A DNA stretch of 64,000 nt from Ficedula albicollis (lineage: Eukaryota; Chordata; Aves; Passeriformes; Muscicapidae), in contig NC_021677.1 in the NCBI RefSeq assembly GCF_000247815.1, positions 5,241,690 through 5,305,689 on the forward strand. The letters run 5' to 3'. Below, one piece after another: positions 34,633-47,363 of this stretch. Within the stretch, counting starts at the first letter, position 1. Each line of letters begins with the position of its first letter. A model generated the notes under the pieces. It was not told the DNA's origin, ran no database searches, and saw nothing but the letters and a program-made list of their open reading frames with translations. The position numbers were made by a program, and so were the translations under genes.

Positions 34633-34803
34633 CTATTTTGAGCTGGAGAGCAGTGGCCTGAGGGATGAGATCAGGTATCACTACAGGTTTAATGGGAAGA
34701 CAAGAACAGAGGTGTTCCCGTACCGCCTGGCAGATGGACAATGGCACAAGATTGCTGTGTCACTTAGTGCATCCCATCTTCTGCTCCACGTGGACTGCAA
34801 CAG
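34633..34803 (+). CDS. NELL1: NELL1 exon 4 (laminin-G/TSPN domain core)
   Basis: This 171-bp exon encodes about residues 112-169. The acceptor is ttttcaatgcag and the donor gtaata. The leading C completes the Ser codon begun in exon 3, and the trailing AG starts the Arg codon finished in exon 5. The peptide contains YFELESSGLRDEIRYHYRF, then TEVFPYRLADGQWHKIAVS and SASHLLLHVDCN. The DGQWHK motif followed by a hydrophobic strand and HVDC is characteristic of the laminin-G/TSPN beta-sandwich. The Cys at about position 167 is probably one partner of the domain disulphide, paired with the Cys in exon 6. The sequence SGLRDEIRYHY favours NELL1 over NELL2. Upstream in-frame sequence with an ATG at 34511 is intronic and not part of the protein. 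There is no disruption. Confidence 0.97.
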
Positions 34804-37778
34804 GTAATATGTTCTGTAATTTGTATTTCTTTAAAAAATAATCTCCAGTTATGGGAATAAAATTGGAAAACGAGGTTTTTTTTCCCCTGTAACTACCTCA
34901 TCCAAGAAGCACACTAAACTGTGGGATAAGAAAAGAAACACAAAGTATTAAAATAAAACAATTCATTGTGATTATGAACAAATGTGCAAAAGGTTGATTG
35001 CTGATGGGGGAGTATTAAATGCATCTCCGTAGTTTAGGCAGTAGCTGATGTTTGCCAGTGAGTACGTTTACGTGTGATGGATGAGTGTGCAGTCTGTTCT
35101 GTTGTAAACTGCTTCACACAATGCACCTGAGAACTGGAAGAACAGATAGATGCATCAGAGACACTTTAATTTTATTTTACATAATCAGACAATGTAGTTT
35201 TTACTGATTTTTCCATGTGCTGCCCCATTTGGAAACTTCTGAGAAACATATGCTTTTTGTTTTCTGAAGAGTATTCTGTCTTTTTCATTAGAAGTTGTGA
35301 AGGTTGTGAGGTGGCATATTTCCAGGATTTCAGGGAATGGGGAACAGCAAACCTAGAATCTCTCTTGCTTTGGGACTTGATCTCACAATGTATTGTAGAC
35401 TTCAGAATTAGTGGCTGATGAGGAAATTCAAAGAGCTTGAAATTCATAATAGTCTTTATGAATGAGGAAAACAAACCATTACTTTTGTACCTTATTGAAT
35501 CGAAATGAATGAAAAAAATATCCTTCACATTCAGTGAGAGGATCAGCATAAGCATTTTGGTATCATGGCACTTAAGTGGATTGGATGATGATAGCAGATA
35601 TTTTTTTGGAAGTCTTCATTTTGTTCAGACAGGCAGAATAAAGTTAGATGAGTATTACAGGAGTATGCAGTTATTGGAACATTTGAAAAAGTTTGCATTT
35701 TGACCCAAGTAATTCTGAGATACTGTTTTGAGAGAAGTGCTACAACCATTTTCTGCAACTCCATTAAATACTGAAAAATCTAATCTGAAGGAATGTTGCA
35801 TATTGAACCTTATTTGGACCTTAGAAGCAATTAAATGCTGAGAGTAATTTTTATTTTATTGAGGCATGAAATCTACAGTTCTCAAAGATTCTCTTCATTT
35901 CAGTAATTTGATTTATTTATGTTCCCATTATTTATCAGTTATACAATTGCTTTGCTTTCAACAGAATGCTTTTTTTTGTTGTTGTTTAGTGATGCACTGG
36001 GTTTCAGGACAGGTTCTTTGTTATCTACTTTGATATGTTTCTTTTTATGAACAGCAAATGTGTTTTGGGAAGACCCTTTTTAATAGATTGTTTAGCTGGC
36101 TGCTTTCATGTGCAGAATATAAAATGAAGACAAGACAAAACAACTGCCTGGTGCAGAATCCTATCCAGGGACAGGAGAACTGCATAGAGTCATGGTTGTG
36201 ACCTGATTTTCTTTACAGTAACAGGCAGAACTAGATAAATGCAGTTATGGAATGAGCTGTGCTGTTATATGAGGTGACAACTATGTCCAGCCATCACTGT
36301 CAGGTAGCCCTAAATAGGGCTGATCCATCTAAGCATGCTCCTAAAGGTGGTACATCCTAAGGCTTATGCTTCCAGCATAAATCCATACCGAGATGTCTCT
36401 ATTTGGCTGTGTATTGTGGTGTTCTACGATAACTCCTGTGGAAGAGTAATGGAGATAGTTTTGAAAGCATGACTTGAGGACAGATCATAGAAACTTAAAT
36501 GAGAGGGGAAAAAAAACCAGGAAGTCTCTAAGTTTCTGAGTCAGCTGTAGCATCACTGTTCAGTTAATTGGAAAAGGAGCCAACATCTTGTTCATCTTGG
36601 CATTTTCTTATGACAATGCAATAAATGTCGAAGCTGTGGAAATGAAGAGCAAGTCAGTGAGGGGTACTTCTGAGCACTACTGAAAACCCTAAGCCTTCTT
36701 CATGTTAGTGTTAGGGAAGCTGCAGCTGAAAGTGTATACAGAGTGTGAACAGCTGTGGACTTTACATGTAAATGACGCTATTTTAGGTGGTGTGGTGTCT
36801 GCCTCTTGGCAGAGTTCAGGACACCCAATGAGAAGTGATGCTTCTGCAGACTTAAATGTAAAAGAGGACACAGGATATTAATGCAGTCAGTGTATTCACC
36901 TGTCCCACCTCCTGCAGAGGTTTAGTGTCATCAGAACAAGAATTTAGCTTCTTGTGTACCTACCTAGTTAAGGACATTCTCAGCTTTTTGTTTACTGTTT
37001 TTGCCAGCAAAACAAAAAGGGAAAAGAAAAAAAATTAACTGCCAAAATTAATGCCTTGAATTTATACTGTATTTCTTTAGGGGTTTGCAATATTGTTTCC
37101 TTACAGACATGCCTGAATTTGCATAAATGCATTACTTCTTTTGTTTAGGGCTGTGGTAATGTGTTATAGATTTGGAAGGCTATTGCGAGCAAACAATTTG
37201 TAAATGCAGTATTACTAATGTTAATCTGTACCTGAGAATGCATTGCAAGTGTTTGCATTGAGAAAAATATCCAGTCACAACCTAGGATTCATACTGTGAT
37301 ACACAAAGCTAGTCTCTAACCTCCAAGAACTGCAGTTGATCAGAAAGCATTGGAGAAGAATCTTTTAATTTGTAAACAGATAAGTCGAATCTACTTTTTC
37401 TCTTCTCAGCCCTATCACCCAAATTACTCTGATTTGTAAAGTTGCTTTGACACTTGTACTTGATTATCTTTTGGATTCAATTCAAAGTCAGTGTTGATTT
37501 CAGACCTGGGTAGGCTAGGGAAAAGTACTTGGGAACTAGCAAAATACCTCTAGTGCTTTAAAGCATTGCCTTTAAAACAGTGCAATTGTCTCTGTTCTAA
37601 TGGGATGTCATATGGAGAGGGAAGCATATGTATCGAAGGAGGTTTATTTGCCCAAGTACATGTCGTTTTGAAATCAGCTCCTGCTGCATTTTACTGACTT
37701 CTTTCAGTGCTCCTCAAGAACAAGGAGTGGGAATTGTAGCTGAGTTTGATGTTGGAGCTTGGAGCTGCTGATTCAGGA

Positions 37779-38257
37779 TTCATAGAATGATTTGTGTTGG
37801 AAGGGACTTTAAAGATGATCTTGTTCCAATCCCCTGCCATGGACAGAGACACTTTCCACTACACCAGCTTGCTCCAAGCCCTGTCCAACCCTGGCCTTGA
37901 ACCCTTCCAGGGATGGGGTAGCCACAGTTTCTCTGGGTAACCTGTGCCAGGGCCTCACCTCCCTCACAGTGAAGAATTTCTTCCTATTATCTAATCTGAA
38001 CCCACCTCACTTTGATTTGAAGCCATTTTCCCTTGTCTTATCACTTTGTTTCCTTGTCCAAAGTTTCTCTCCAGCTCTCTTGTGACCCCTTTGGGTGCTA
38101 GAAGGTCATCTGAGTTAAGAGCCTTCTCAACGCTAAACAGCCCCAAATTTCTCAGCCCATCTTCATGGGAAGAAAAAAGATCTTAAAGTCCAGACTGGAA
38201 ACCTGTTGAATGTCACTGGACTCTCCTCACTGTCTTGAAGAGCTTTTGTGCTAGGCC
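37779..38257 (-). mobile_element. CR1 LINE 3' end fragment (5'-truncated)
   Basis: The plus strand begins attcatagaatgatttgtgt, the reverse complement of the CR1 3' terminus with its ATTCTATGA-type end. It continues through ggaagggactttaaagatga, the ctgccatggacagagacac region, gcccttgaac-like and agccattttcccttgtc-like phrases, and ttctcagcccatcttcatgg. These are landmarks of the avian CR1 3' untranslated region read antisense. The far end (about 38165-38257) is more divergent but still carries ggactct and cttttgtgct words in the expected order. The element therefore lies in the minus orientation relative to NELL1. It is a typical 5'-truncated copy with no coding capacity. Confidence 0.92.
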
Positions 38258-41200
38258 TAGAAAGTAACCTCTAGCAAGGGATGTGTCTCAGAAAACTGAC
38301 ATAAGAAGCCATGGGTGCACTTGCTAACATGCTTTTAACATTCTAGTAAGGTTCTGAAAGCTTAGAAAAATGAAAAGACTGCATTAATTATAAATGTACT
38401 ACTGATGCACAAGTAAAACTTGTGCTCAAAGTAACATGGAAATTAACTTTCCTGCTTTTGGTAGGATCTGCACCTCCCTGCTCTAAGCAAAAAGGAATTG
38501 TCAGGGATAGAGTACATACTTTTGGTTACATCCTGCATTGCACCCCAAAACAGAATAATAAACCAGGATCTTTTTCACGTTAAATGAGAATCTGTGTCTT
38601 GGCTCATTTCTACCCCTAACAAGAGGTCTGCTCCAACTGCTTCCCATGGCACCTGACTATCCACTGGGGTGCTTGTCCCCTATGACAGTAAGAGCACAGA
38701 AATATGTTGTGTTTACTGGTGTTGAGAAGAGTGAGGGAATAGCATGGAGCCTCTAATTTAGGAGGTGGCAGGTGCTGTATCAAAATGTATTTATTGACAA
38801 TCTATTTGTAAAATAGAAATTCTAAGTTGTTCTCAGTGTAGCTGATTAATCTGGAGGAATAAGCCTAAAGGTGTTTTATTTATCATCAGCCATATTGCTA
38901 CAAAAATAATCACCTATTCAGACACTATGAATATTCCTTTACTTGAACTCTGTTGGCATAGAAGGGAGAGAAAGGTGCTTTGATGAAAAAATTAATGTTG
39001 TTCCAGTTGAAATCTGTGCTGGAGTGCCTTTTGCTGTGAATACAGCCTGTGGTTTTGATGGATACTCTTAGCTGTTTGATGGAGGGGGGTTGGTAAGAGC
39101 ATAAGAGAATATATTATAAAACTGGAGCAGGCTTGGAAGTAGTCTCCAGCTGAAAAAACATGTTGTCTGCTTCTTTTATGTTAGAACAGTGCATTAGGGA
39201 ATAAAAAATGCATGAGCAGTGAGAACTTTTTAATTGGAAAAATAAATAAATTAAAGTAACATCCTCCGAATATGGGAATCCAAGACCTCTGAATTCTTAT
39301 AAATAAGATATTCTGGCTGCCAACTTGAGGTTTTCAACTGATCTAAACAAAGTTCTATGACTTTAATTAAAGTGTAATAAATGTAAAGAAGGTTAAGGGA
39401 TGTATTTAAAGGAGGGATTTTCTGCTTTAGTTACTGTAAAACACTTTCTCTTGAGAGGGAAAATGGTGTGGTGGCAGGGCTATGCAGCTAGGTAATTTAG
39501 TCTTGCTATTTGAATACGAGTTTGTGACCCAGATTGCTTCTCCACTCTCCAAGCTGTAGCAGAATCTGTCAGAGAAATGGTTACTTGGGTAGAGTGGTGT
39601 AATTGTGCATCATGGGTCACAACTTCATATCTGTGGTATTGTGGACTGGAAGTTAATTGTCACCTACCAGTTTTCCCTTTTCTTTGGCAGAAAGGCTGCA
39701 AAATGTTTAGCGTGAAAGAGATCTCCAGCTGGCATCCACATCAGCTGCCATCAGTCTCTATCATTACAGTTACTGCAGTTAACTGCAAGGAAATGTTGAG
39801 GATACAGTCAGCATTATTTTCTTTTTAAAGAAGCTTTTAAATAACCAGGGTTTTTCACTGAATAGCTAATGCAGAATGGTAGTATGGATGTGACCAAAGA
39901 CTGAATGGTATGTTTTAATCCAGTCCCCAGTTACAATGAAAATTTATTTTTTCTCCCCCAAAAAATCATTTGAACTCCTTTGTATACCGCATTGAGAGGA
40001 TTGTGAGAATGCATGAGTATTTATGAACGTGCTGAAAAAGTACTAGAGAAAAAAATGGTGAGAATCCATATCTGTGTCTGCCTGTCTTAGACCCTTTGAC
40101 CACCCCCAGAAGGCAGAAATCACTTGTACAGTTACCTGGGCACTGAGCTACAGAAGAGAGGCCTCACATAGCTCCTGCTTAGCATAGAATATGCATCTGC
40201 TTTGGGCTCCTTTCAGGAGCTGATCCAGGTGCTGCTGATGTCAGTAGAAGATAAGAAGAAGTCATTTGCTAGGAGTTTGATTAAGGGTCTTCCATAGGAA
40301 CTTGGGGAAGAGTTTTAGGGAGCTGTGGAGCCAGAGTTTGGTACCTGCAAAGCCCAATTACTGCTGAATATAGACTCAACAATGGTTTTGGTCCCTCCCT
40401 CCCCCCCCAGTCAGAACTGGGGACTTTCGCTTTCTGGCGAATTGTAAACATTGATAGACTGGTTGATGGCTTCAACAGAACTGAAATTTTGTGTTATGCT
40501 TTACCATAGCCTCAGACGGTTTAGTAATTACCAAAAGTGTTTGACTAGGTGTATTAACAAATTCTCAAATATTTGTATATTGGTCCCATATACCTGTAGA
40601 CACTTTTTAATGTTAAAAGAAATACATCTTTGAATTGGTGTGGTTTGTTGCAAGAGCAGTCTCTGAACATTTAGCTTGCATAGTTTGAAATGTATCTGGA
40701 TATTTTTCTATGATTTTTTTTTTCCAGGAGAAATCTGCTGTTACTTGTCTCTATTTTCTTTTTATTTGTTGGTGTGGGGGTCATATGGACAGAGGGTGAT
40801 TTAGTAATATGAGTCAGCCAGATAAAGCAAATGTTTTGAGCTTTTTCCTTTCAGATTGTAAAAACAATTATCTTGCTCCAGACAGGCGGATTAACTGATA
40901 TCTAAGGAATAAATGAAGTCTTCCATTTGAAGTGGTTAGCTTAACTCTGGAGTTTAGAACTACAAGTCACATAGAATAATACTGGAACTGATTTGGGAAA
41001 ATGATAGCATAATTCTAGTTAAATACTTTTGTAAAAACATTAGATATTTGCCAAAGAGCAGGTGAGAGCCCCTCTGAACTATTCAACAGCAGACTTGAGA
41101 CCTGAGTCTTCATGTAGCAAATAGTATAGAGCCTTTCCAAAAGATCTGAAACCTCCTGAGTGTGGTGGGGCTTGAGAGGGTGATTGAGCAAACAGGGGTG

Positions 41201-44200
41201 AGACTGCTGAGATCTGTGAAACCAGCCCACAGTTCTATGAAGTGGTTTAATACTTGAGGTATCTTTCTTTGGCAGTTTAGCACAATTACCCAGAAGGGAA
41301 TTATTTTAGGAATCCAATCTTTACAAAATCCTCAAATTGGCTACAGGGATGAACTGCTTGGTTGCAGTTCTTAATACCCCAAAACCTGGCAGTTCTCATT
41401 ATTTCACAATTTGGCAACAGAAAACTGACAGCACTCTTAAGGGCAGTGGTGCAGGATCAGTCACATTTGTTCTTTGGGTGTGGAGCTGGAGGCATATGGG
41501 GTGCGCAGAGGTGGAAGGTGTCAAGTCTTGGAAACACTGGGTGCCAGGCAGTGGCATGGGTCTCACTGCAGCAGCGGTGTGTGAGCAGGAGCAGCCAGGC
41601 CTCTGTGGTGTTTGGATGGTCCTGCAGTACGTAAGGGGGTCAAGTAGGCTCAGTGCTGACTGTGGGGACAGCAGAGTTCCTGGTTCAGTGCCATGGGTGT
41701 GAGCTGCTTGGCAAATGTGCCAGTTGATAGAATGGCAAAGGCAGTCCAGTCTCATGCTTCAGAAGGTGAGGTGCTTTTGTGAGTTGAGGAATACTCCGTT
41801 TCTACACAGGTAAGTGTTTAGTGAGCTGATTGGTGTAGCTTTTTGGTGGTGTGGGTTTTTTTAAATAGGGAAAAAAATCAGATATTAGCACCTGCTTCAA
41901 TTTTAGATATTTTAACGATATGAAGAATCCTTGTCGTGATATGTATTACCAATGGAATGATACTTCGAAGAAGCAGTACAGAGGAAGATGGTAGTTTGAT
42001 CCTCAGCACAGGAGTAAGGTAACATGCAACTGCAAGTCCTATAATTTGTTCTTGCATCCGAGACCAGGCAGTAAATGAAAGCATCAGTGGAAACTGCATG
42101 ACTTAATTGGGCTTCAATTTTAGTGGCAACCTCTTCAGCACATCAATAGTGAAAGCAAATGACTAATAACTACCACTTGCCAACTAAGGCAACTTGGACT
42201 TTCAGCCCAAGCTGAATTTGTCTCTGTCACACCGGCTACTTACATCAAACTTAACTGAAAGATGTGCCATGAAGTATCCCTGGGGGACAACCCAGTGAGA
42301 ACTCTTGTTGACTTGAGCAGAACCATGATTTCACCTCCCCAGTGTGTCAGATGTTGTGAGAAATATGCTGTCCCTGCAGAGTACTTTTCTGCCTGTCTGC
42401 TGGCAGTTTCCATCTAAATTCAATTTTAGAACCAATATAATGGCTTGTTCTGTATTTACTGTCTCTTTCATATACCTCCTCAGTCATGGCCAATTAGTTA
42501 TTTGTGGAGAGGGTGTAATGTTATCTTTCAAACAACCAAGACTAAATTGGACAGTTGGAAAATACTGTGGGAAAAGGGAGATGTGGGTTATTGGATGTAC
42601 CTGCAGGAAGAACTGAGGAACAGGGAATGAGGCCATGGAATTAGTGTTACAGAGACAGTGGCTAACGAGGAGGAAAAGCGGCAGCTCCAGGGAGAGCCGA
42701 GTGCCTTTGCACAGTACTGACAACACCAGGAGCAGGGCCCTGGCCCGAGCCTGGCAGCAAAGGCAAAGCCTGTGATCCTCAGCCTGCATTTGCCTTCCGT
42801 CACTGCAGCAAATTGGCTGTGGAATATGGATGAGGTTATTTTATGATTACATACAAATCCTCCAGTGATGACATGAACCCCTTGATGAGATGATCCTGTG
42901 ACAAGATACTCTGTAAAGCAATTAACTTCTCAGCAGATGTGTTTTTGGAATGGGGGAAGAAGCTGTTTAGTAGAAAGGTTTCTTGTGGCTGACCGAATTT
43001 CAAATTTATCTTTTATAGCAGTGCAGAAGGAGTTGAAATCAAAAGCCTTGTTCTTCTCACAATTGCACCTGTCTTATTGTACTAGATAAATCAACTTGGG
43101 GGTTGAGAGGAGCCTGAGACAAAGGAAAAACAAAAAGAAAGACAAAGGCTGCATATATTTTGTGAAGAGGACTTGTTCCAAAGCTGTAAAAGCTTATCCT
43201 GCTTCAGGTTCTGCTGTAGCTGCCTGAGTGAAGATCCGTGTTCTGCAGTCTTGGGCCAGGGACCAGCACATCCCTTTATGTGGCAGGCAGATGGAATAGA
43301 AGCAAAGTTTCAGAACTGCCAGTTCTCACTCAATAAAGGCCTTGTGACAAACCCCAAAAGCTATATTAGATTTTTTTAAAAAATTTTTTCATGACAAAAT
43401 AGAGATGACAGAAGCCATTTAATCATGGTTTTGCCTCTTTGTTCTGATAGCATTTTATTTTGGGGTTTGTTTTGCTGCAGGACCTTCTTTGTCCACATTT
43501 TGATGCACATTCTTCCTCTTTTGCTTTCTGATTGTAAGATAGGCTTAATTGGCTGCTACTTGTTTCATAGATATTCTAATACAGCTTTTTAATCTCATAT
43601 GTATCTTGCTCTAAGGGTTTCTTGTTTAATTTGTGAGAGAGGAGCTTTTCTTCTTTTTATATCTTGAAAGAACCCATTGAATTAATTTCTTCCTCTTATT
43701 TCTAGAATCTGCTTTTAATTGCTCAGACTTGGTTTGATGATATTTTGCATCTGGGATGTACTCTGAACATTTGGTTCATCTGATATGGGCTTTTGGTGTG
43801 ATACTTGGTATAGTAACAAATGAGTATGCTGTGCTTTTAGCTTCCTTGTTAACAGTTTGCTTTATTCAGTGTTCTAGTTTAGAACCTGAGCTTCAAAGCT
43901 TGCTGAGGTTAAAGGGTATCTTTTAGGGATCCTGTAAGTTTTAGTATTGTCCTAATTTATAAGTGTGTTTGTCTCCTTGACTGTAGTGGATACTTGTGTG
44001 CATCATAAAACCCTACTGCTTTGTGGTTTGTGCTCTGGTAGCCAGATAGTGATAGTTGCTCACAAGTGATAAAGAGATGCTAAAATAGCTTTGGAGAGTC
44101 AGATATTTATTTGAAAAGTAGCATTTCATCTATGTAACTCCCAGCTCTATATGGAGATATGTAAAGTCCTGAATTCACATTAATCTATAGAAGTTGTGCA

Positions 44201-44457
44201 CATCGATTTTTATAAGAGAAGTCTGTATATGTAGATGACATTCACCTCAGCACTTCAGAGGAGGAATTCTTTTGACCTAGACACCACCTTAAATTCTACT
44301 GAATATGGCAAAAATTATCATCTTCACCAAAACCTGTGACAAGTACATTGCTCGTGTGCTTCTGCTACCTGTAGATTATGTACAAGTTTTATGGGCAATG
44401 CCAGGGCCAGGAGCCAAATGTTATTGCGCTTAGCTTTACCTAAAAGAGAAAGGTTGC

Positions 44458-45006
44458 TGTGTGGGTTAATGTTGTTAGGCACCTGAGCACCACACAGCTG
44501 CTACCTCTAAAGTTGGATGGGGAAGGGATTCGGAAAGATAAAAGTGCAGGGGGATGAAGGTGTGTTGAAATAAAGACAGTTGAACAGGTAAAGCAAAGCA
44601 AAATAAAGAATTAATTCACATCTCCCATCAGCTGGCAGGTGTTCGGCTGTTTTCCTGAAAGAAGCAGGGCTGTGTCTCACATCATGGTTATTTGGGAGGA
44701 CAAATGCCGTAACTCCCCATCTCCTTTCTGTTTTCCCCCAGCTTGTATTGCTAAGTGTGAGGTAATATGGCATGGGGTATCCCTTGGGTCAGCTGGGGTC
44801 TGCTGTCCTGGCTATGTCCCCTCTCAGGTTCTTGTGCCCCCAGCCCCCTTGCTGAGGAGCAGAAAAGGCCCTGACATTGTGCAAGCACTGCTGACCTTCA
44901 GCTAAAACATGCGTGCTATACCCACACTCTTTTGGTCACAAATGCAACATGTGGCCCATACCAACTGCTTTGACGAAAATGATCTCTGTCCTAGCCAAAA
45001 GCAGTA
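44458..45006. mobile_element. Solo LTR of an avian endogenous retrovirus, with 5-bp target duplication
   Basis: This 549-bp block begins TGTGTGGGTTAA and contains caccacacagctgct, the cccatcagctggcaggtgtt and gggtatcccttgggtcagct regions, and ends tctgtcctagccaaaagcagta. These are landmarks of an LTR family widespread in birds. The 5-base word gttgc lies immediately before it (44453-44457) and immediately after it (45007-45011), as expected for a target-site duplication. The last base pair is TA where CA is expected, so the end is slightly mutated. No internal retroviral region is present, so recombination between two LTRs most likely left this one behind. The 5-bp duplication suits ERV1 or ERVL better than ERVK. 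Confidence 0.85.
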
Positions 45007-47221
45007 GTTGCCAAAGCTGAAAAATGTGTTAACTATTTGGGTATCAAACCAGCTGTCTTGACACTAAAAGCCCTGCTCTGGGTCCATCACATGTAAGATA
45101 CAGTTGACCTCATAGTTCAGCATATTTTTTTTCTCTATAGCTCTTGACAATCCTAAGCAAATGGCCAAATTTCTATTTCTGCTTAGAGTCTGACTCAGCC
45201 TATTTTCTGGGTTTTTCACTCTTTCCGAAGTGCTGTTCTTGTTATATGAACATGGGTAAACATTGCAGCATTGTAGACAGCCTGTTAGGGCTTAGACACT
45301 CTTTATACTGTTGTTGTCAGGAACTGTTTGTATCTGTTTTTTCCTTTGCAAGTCAAGTTCATAATATTGACCTTGTTTGTAAAGGTGCTGGAATTGACTT
45401 CAGGTTCTCCGGATGAAAGCTGCCATAGAGGCAACTCTGACAGATGCATATCTGCCCTTCATTGGGCCACTGCTGTGTCATATATTGGGTCCAGTCCTCT
45501 TCTTTGAGTCAATAATAATGATTTGTTTTAGTTTAGTGCTTAAGAAATTCTGATAAAATTCATGGATAAGTTTGTAGAAAACTGAAGAGTGTAATATGTT
45601 TTGTAATGAAAGCCCTGCATAGATAAAATCTCTGTGAATTCACCCTTACTCAATTGATGTGTGGAGAATAAACCCCCAAACCTGACAGTGAAATGTGCTC
45701 TTGTGACCATCTTCACTTGCATTTGTGTAGTTTCCTCCTGTTTGTTAGTTACTTTGAATTTTTCTTGAATGAAAAAAAGAGATTTTTAAAAATTGAATTT
45801 TATTTAGATGAATTTTTATTTTTAAATTTAAATTTGTATTCATAATAATTAAAGTGGAAAATATAGTACATTAACTATGGCTCTGTGATTATACAGGGAA
45901 ATCGATGAAATAATTTGGGTGGCAGGCCTTGAAGAGAATGTAAACTGAGCATGCAGTCTTGAGTCTTTTTCCTAACATATGCTATAACTGGACACCTATT
46001 TTTCTTTCTTCCAAAGCTGAACAACAACTTGATTAAATGTTTGGCCGTTACTATTGTATATTCAAAATTTAATAAGAAAAAGCTTCCCTCATACCCCAAG
46101 ATTTTAATCTAGATTTCTTTCCTCTGTTAAATGATTGGGAACTCCTATTCTACGGCAAAGGAGATAGCACCAGAAAAATCAAAATTTCCCTCAGGAAGTT
46201 TATTTTTCTGAAAAAAAATGCGGGAAACTGAATGAATAATTCAGTTAAAGTTGCTCCAGAACTGAATGCATGTTAGATAATGCATCCTATCTGTAAACAC
46301 TATCAAGAAAATCCAATCACATTGGTATTGACATATTTTCATTGGGAAGCATGTAGAAAATGGGTTGAAAGAGAAATATGTAAAGATATCTTGGTATTTA
46401 CTTTTAAAATAAATTCCTAATCTCTTTGGAAGGATAGATATAATGACAAAGGCTAATACTGTATCTTAAAGCTAGGAACTGATATAATCAATCAGTTTCT
46501 CTATGCAGGTGGGTTCAGTTGGACAAACTTTTTGAAGCAGCTGATTATTTTTATACAGTGGGCTGTGTTAGGAGGGCTCATTTGCTATTTCAGAGGTGTA
46601 CTGTATTTTTGCAAGTTCAGCTGGAGATGATAGCAAGGGTCAAAGGTGGTCAACACCTCTGCAAATTAGAAAAAGATTGGTGCAAAACATAGGGAGCTTC
46701 CTTCTCTCCTCCGACTTTGTTTACTGAATTTGAGGGTGCTGTTTCAAAGACTGTCATGAACAGAACTTTTCTATACCCTTCAGTATATTTAAAGGATCTG
46801 AAGATCCAGATGGATGTATACAGGGTAATGAATGGTTGCAGGAGAGTGTAATTTTTGAGCATCAGGCTTTGAATTGCAAAAATCTGTTTTGATGATTCAC
46901 CCTGATGTCAGGAAGGGCTCCTGTGCAGCTGTTGGAGGGGCCTTTTGAGAGTGATTCATTTACTGTAAGATGAATCACACCCTAGAAACACTTATGTCTC
47001 TTCATTAAGTAAGTGAGTCTAGAGAACTAGCTCCACCGTAGGTATGAACTTCTGAGACATTTAAAATTGGGTGTGATGAATTCAACACCTGTTCTCTACA
47101 TGGAAATTCAGCATTTCCCTCTGAGGAGGGACCTCAAACAAAGGAACTCCTGGGCTTTTATTCCCTCACATCTAAATCTCTATTTCAAACCTGTTTAATG
47201 CAGTTCAGGGCTGTGCATGTT

Positions 47222-47363
47222 CACAAATTTCAGAGAATATTCTGCATTGAAAGGGACCCATGAGGATTGGAGTCCAGCTCTTAAGCGAATGGCCCATGCG
47301 AGGATCAAGCCCTCAACTTTGGTGTTGTTTAGCATGTGCTCTAACCAACTGAGCTGATCTCAG
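47222..47363 (-). mobile_element. tRNA-Ile-derived SINE with CR1-like tail (TguSINE1-like)
   Basis: On the minus strand the head reads agctcagttggttagagc, the D-arm and A-box region of tRNA-Ile. Next comes a changed anticodon region, and then a B-box-like gggcttgatcc and gggccatt, the acceptor end. The tail continues with taagagctggactccaatcc and gggtccctttcaatgcagaa, which resembles the end of a CR1 element. This is the structure of the tRNA-derived SINE described in zebra finch and other songbirds, moved by CR1 enzymes. The A and B boxes and the anticodon loop carry mutations, so it is an old copy and not a functional tRNA gene. It also supports a passerine origin for the DNA. Confidence 0.85.

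Noticed and set aside
47291..47363. Possible functional tRNA-Ile gene
   Set aside because: Anticodon region, B box and acceptor stem are mutated, and the tRNA-like part is fused to a CR1-like tail, which makes it a SINE.
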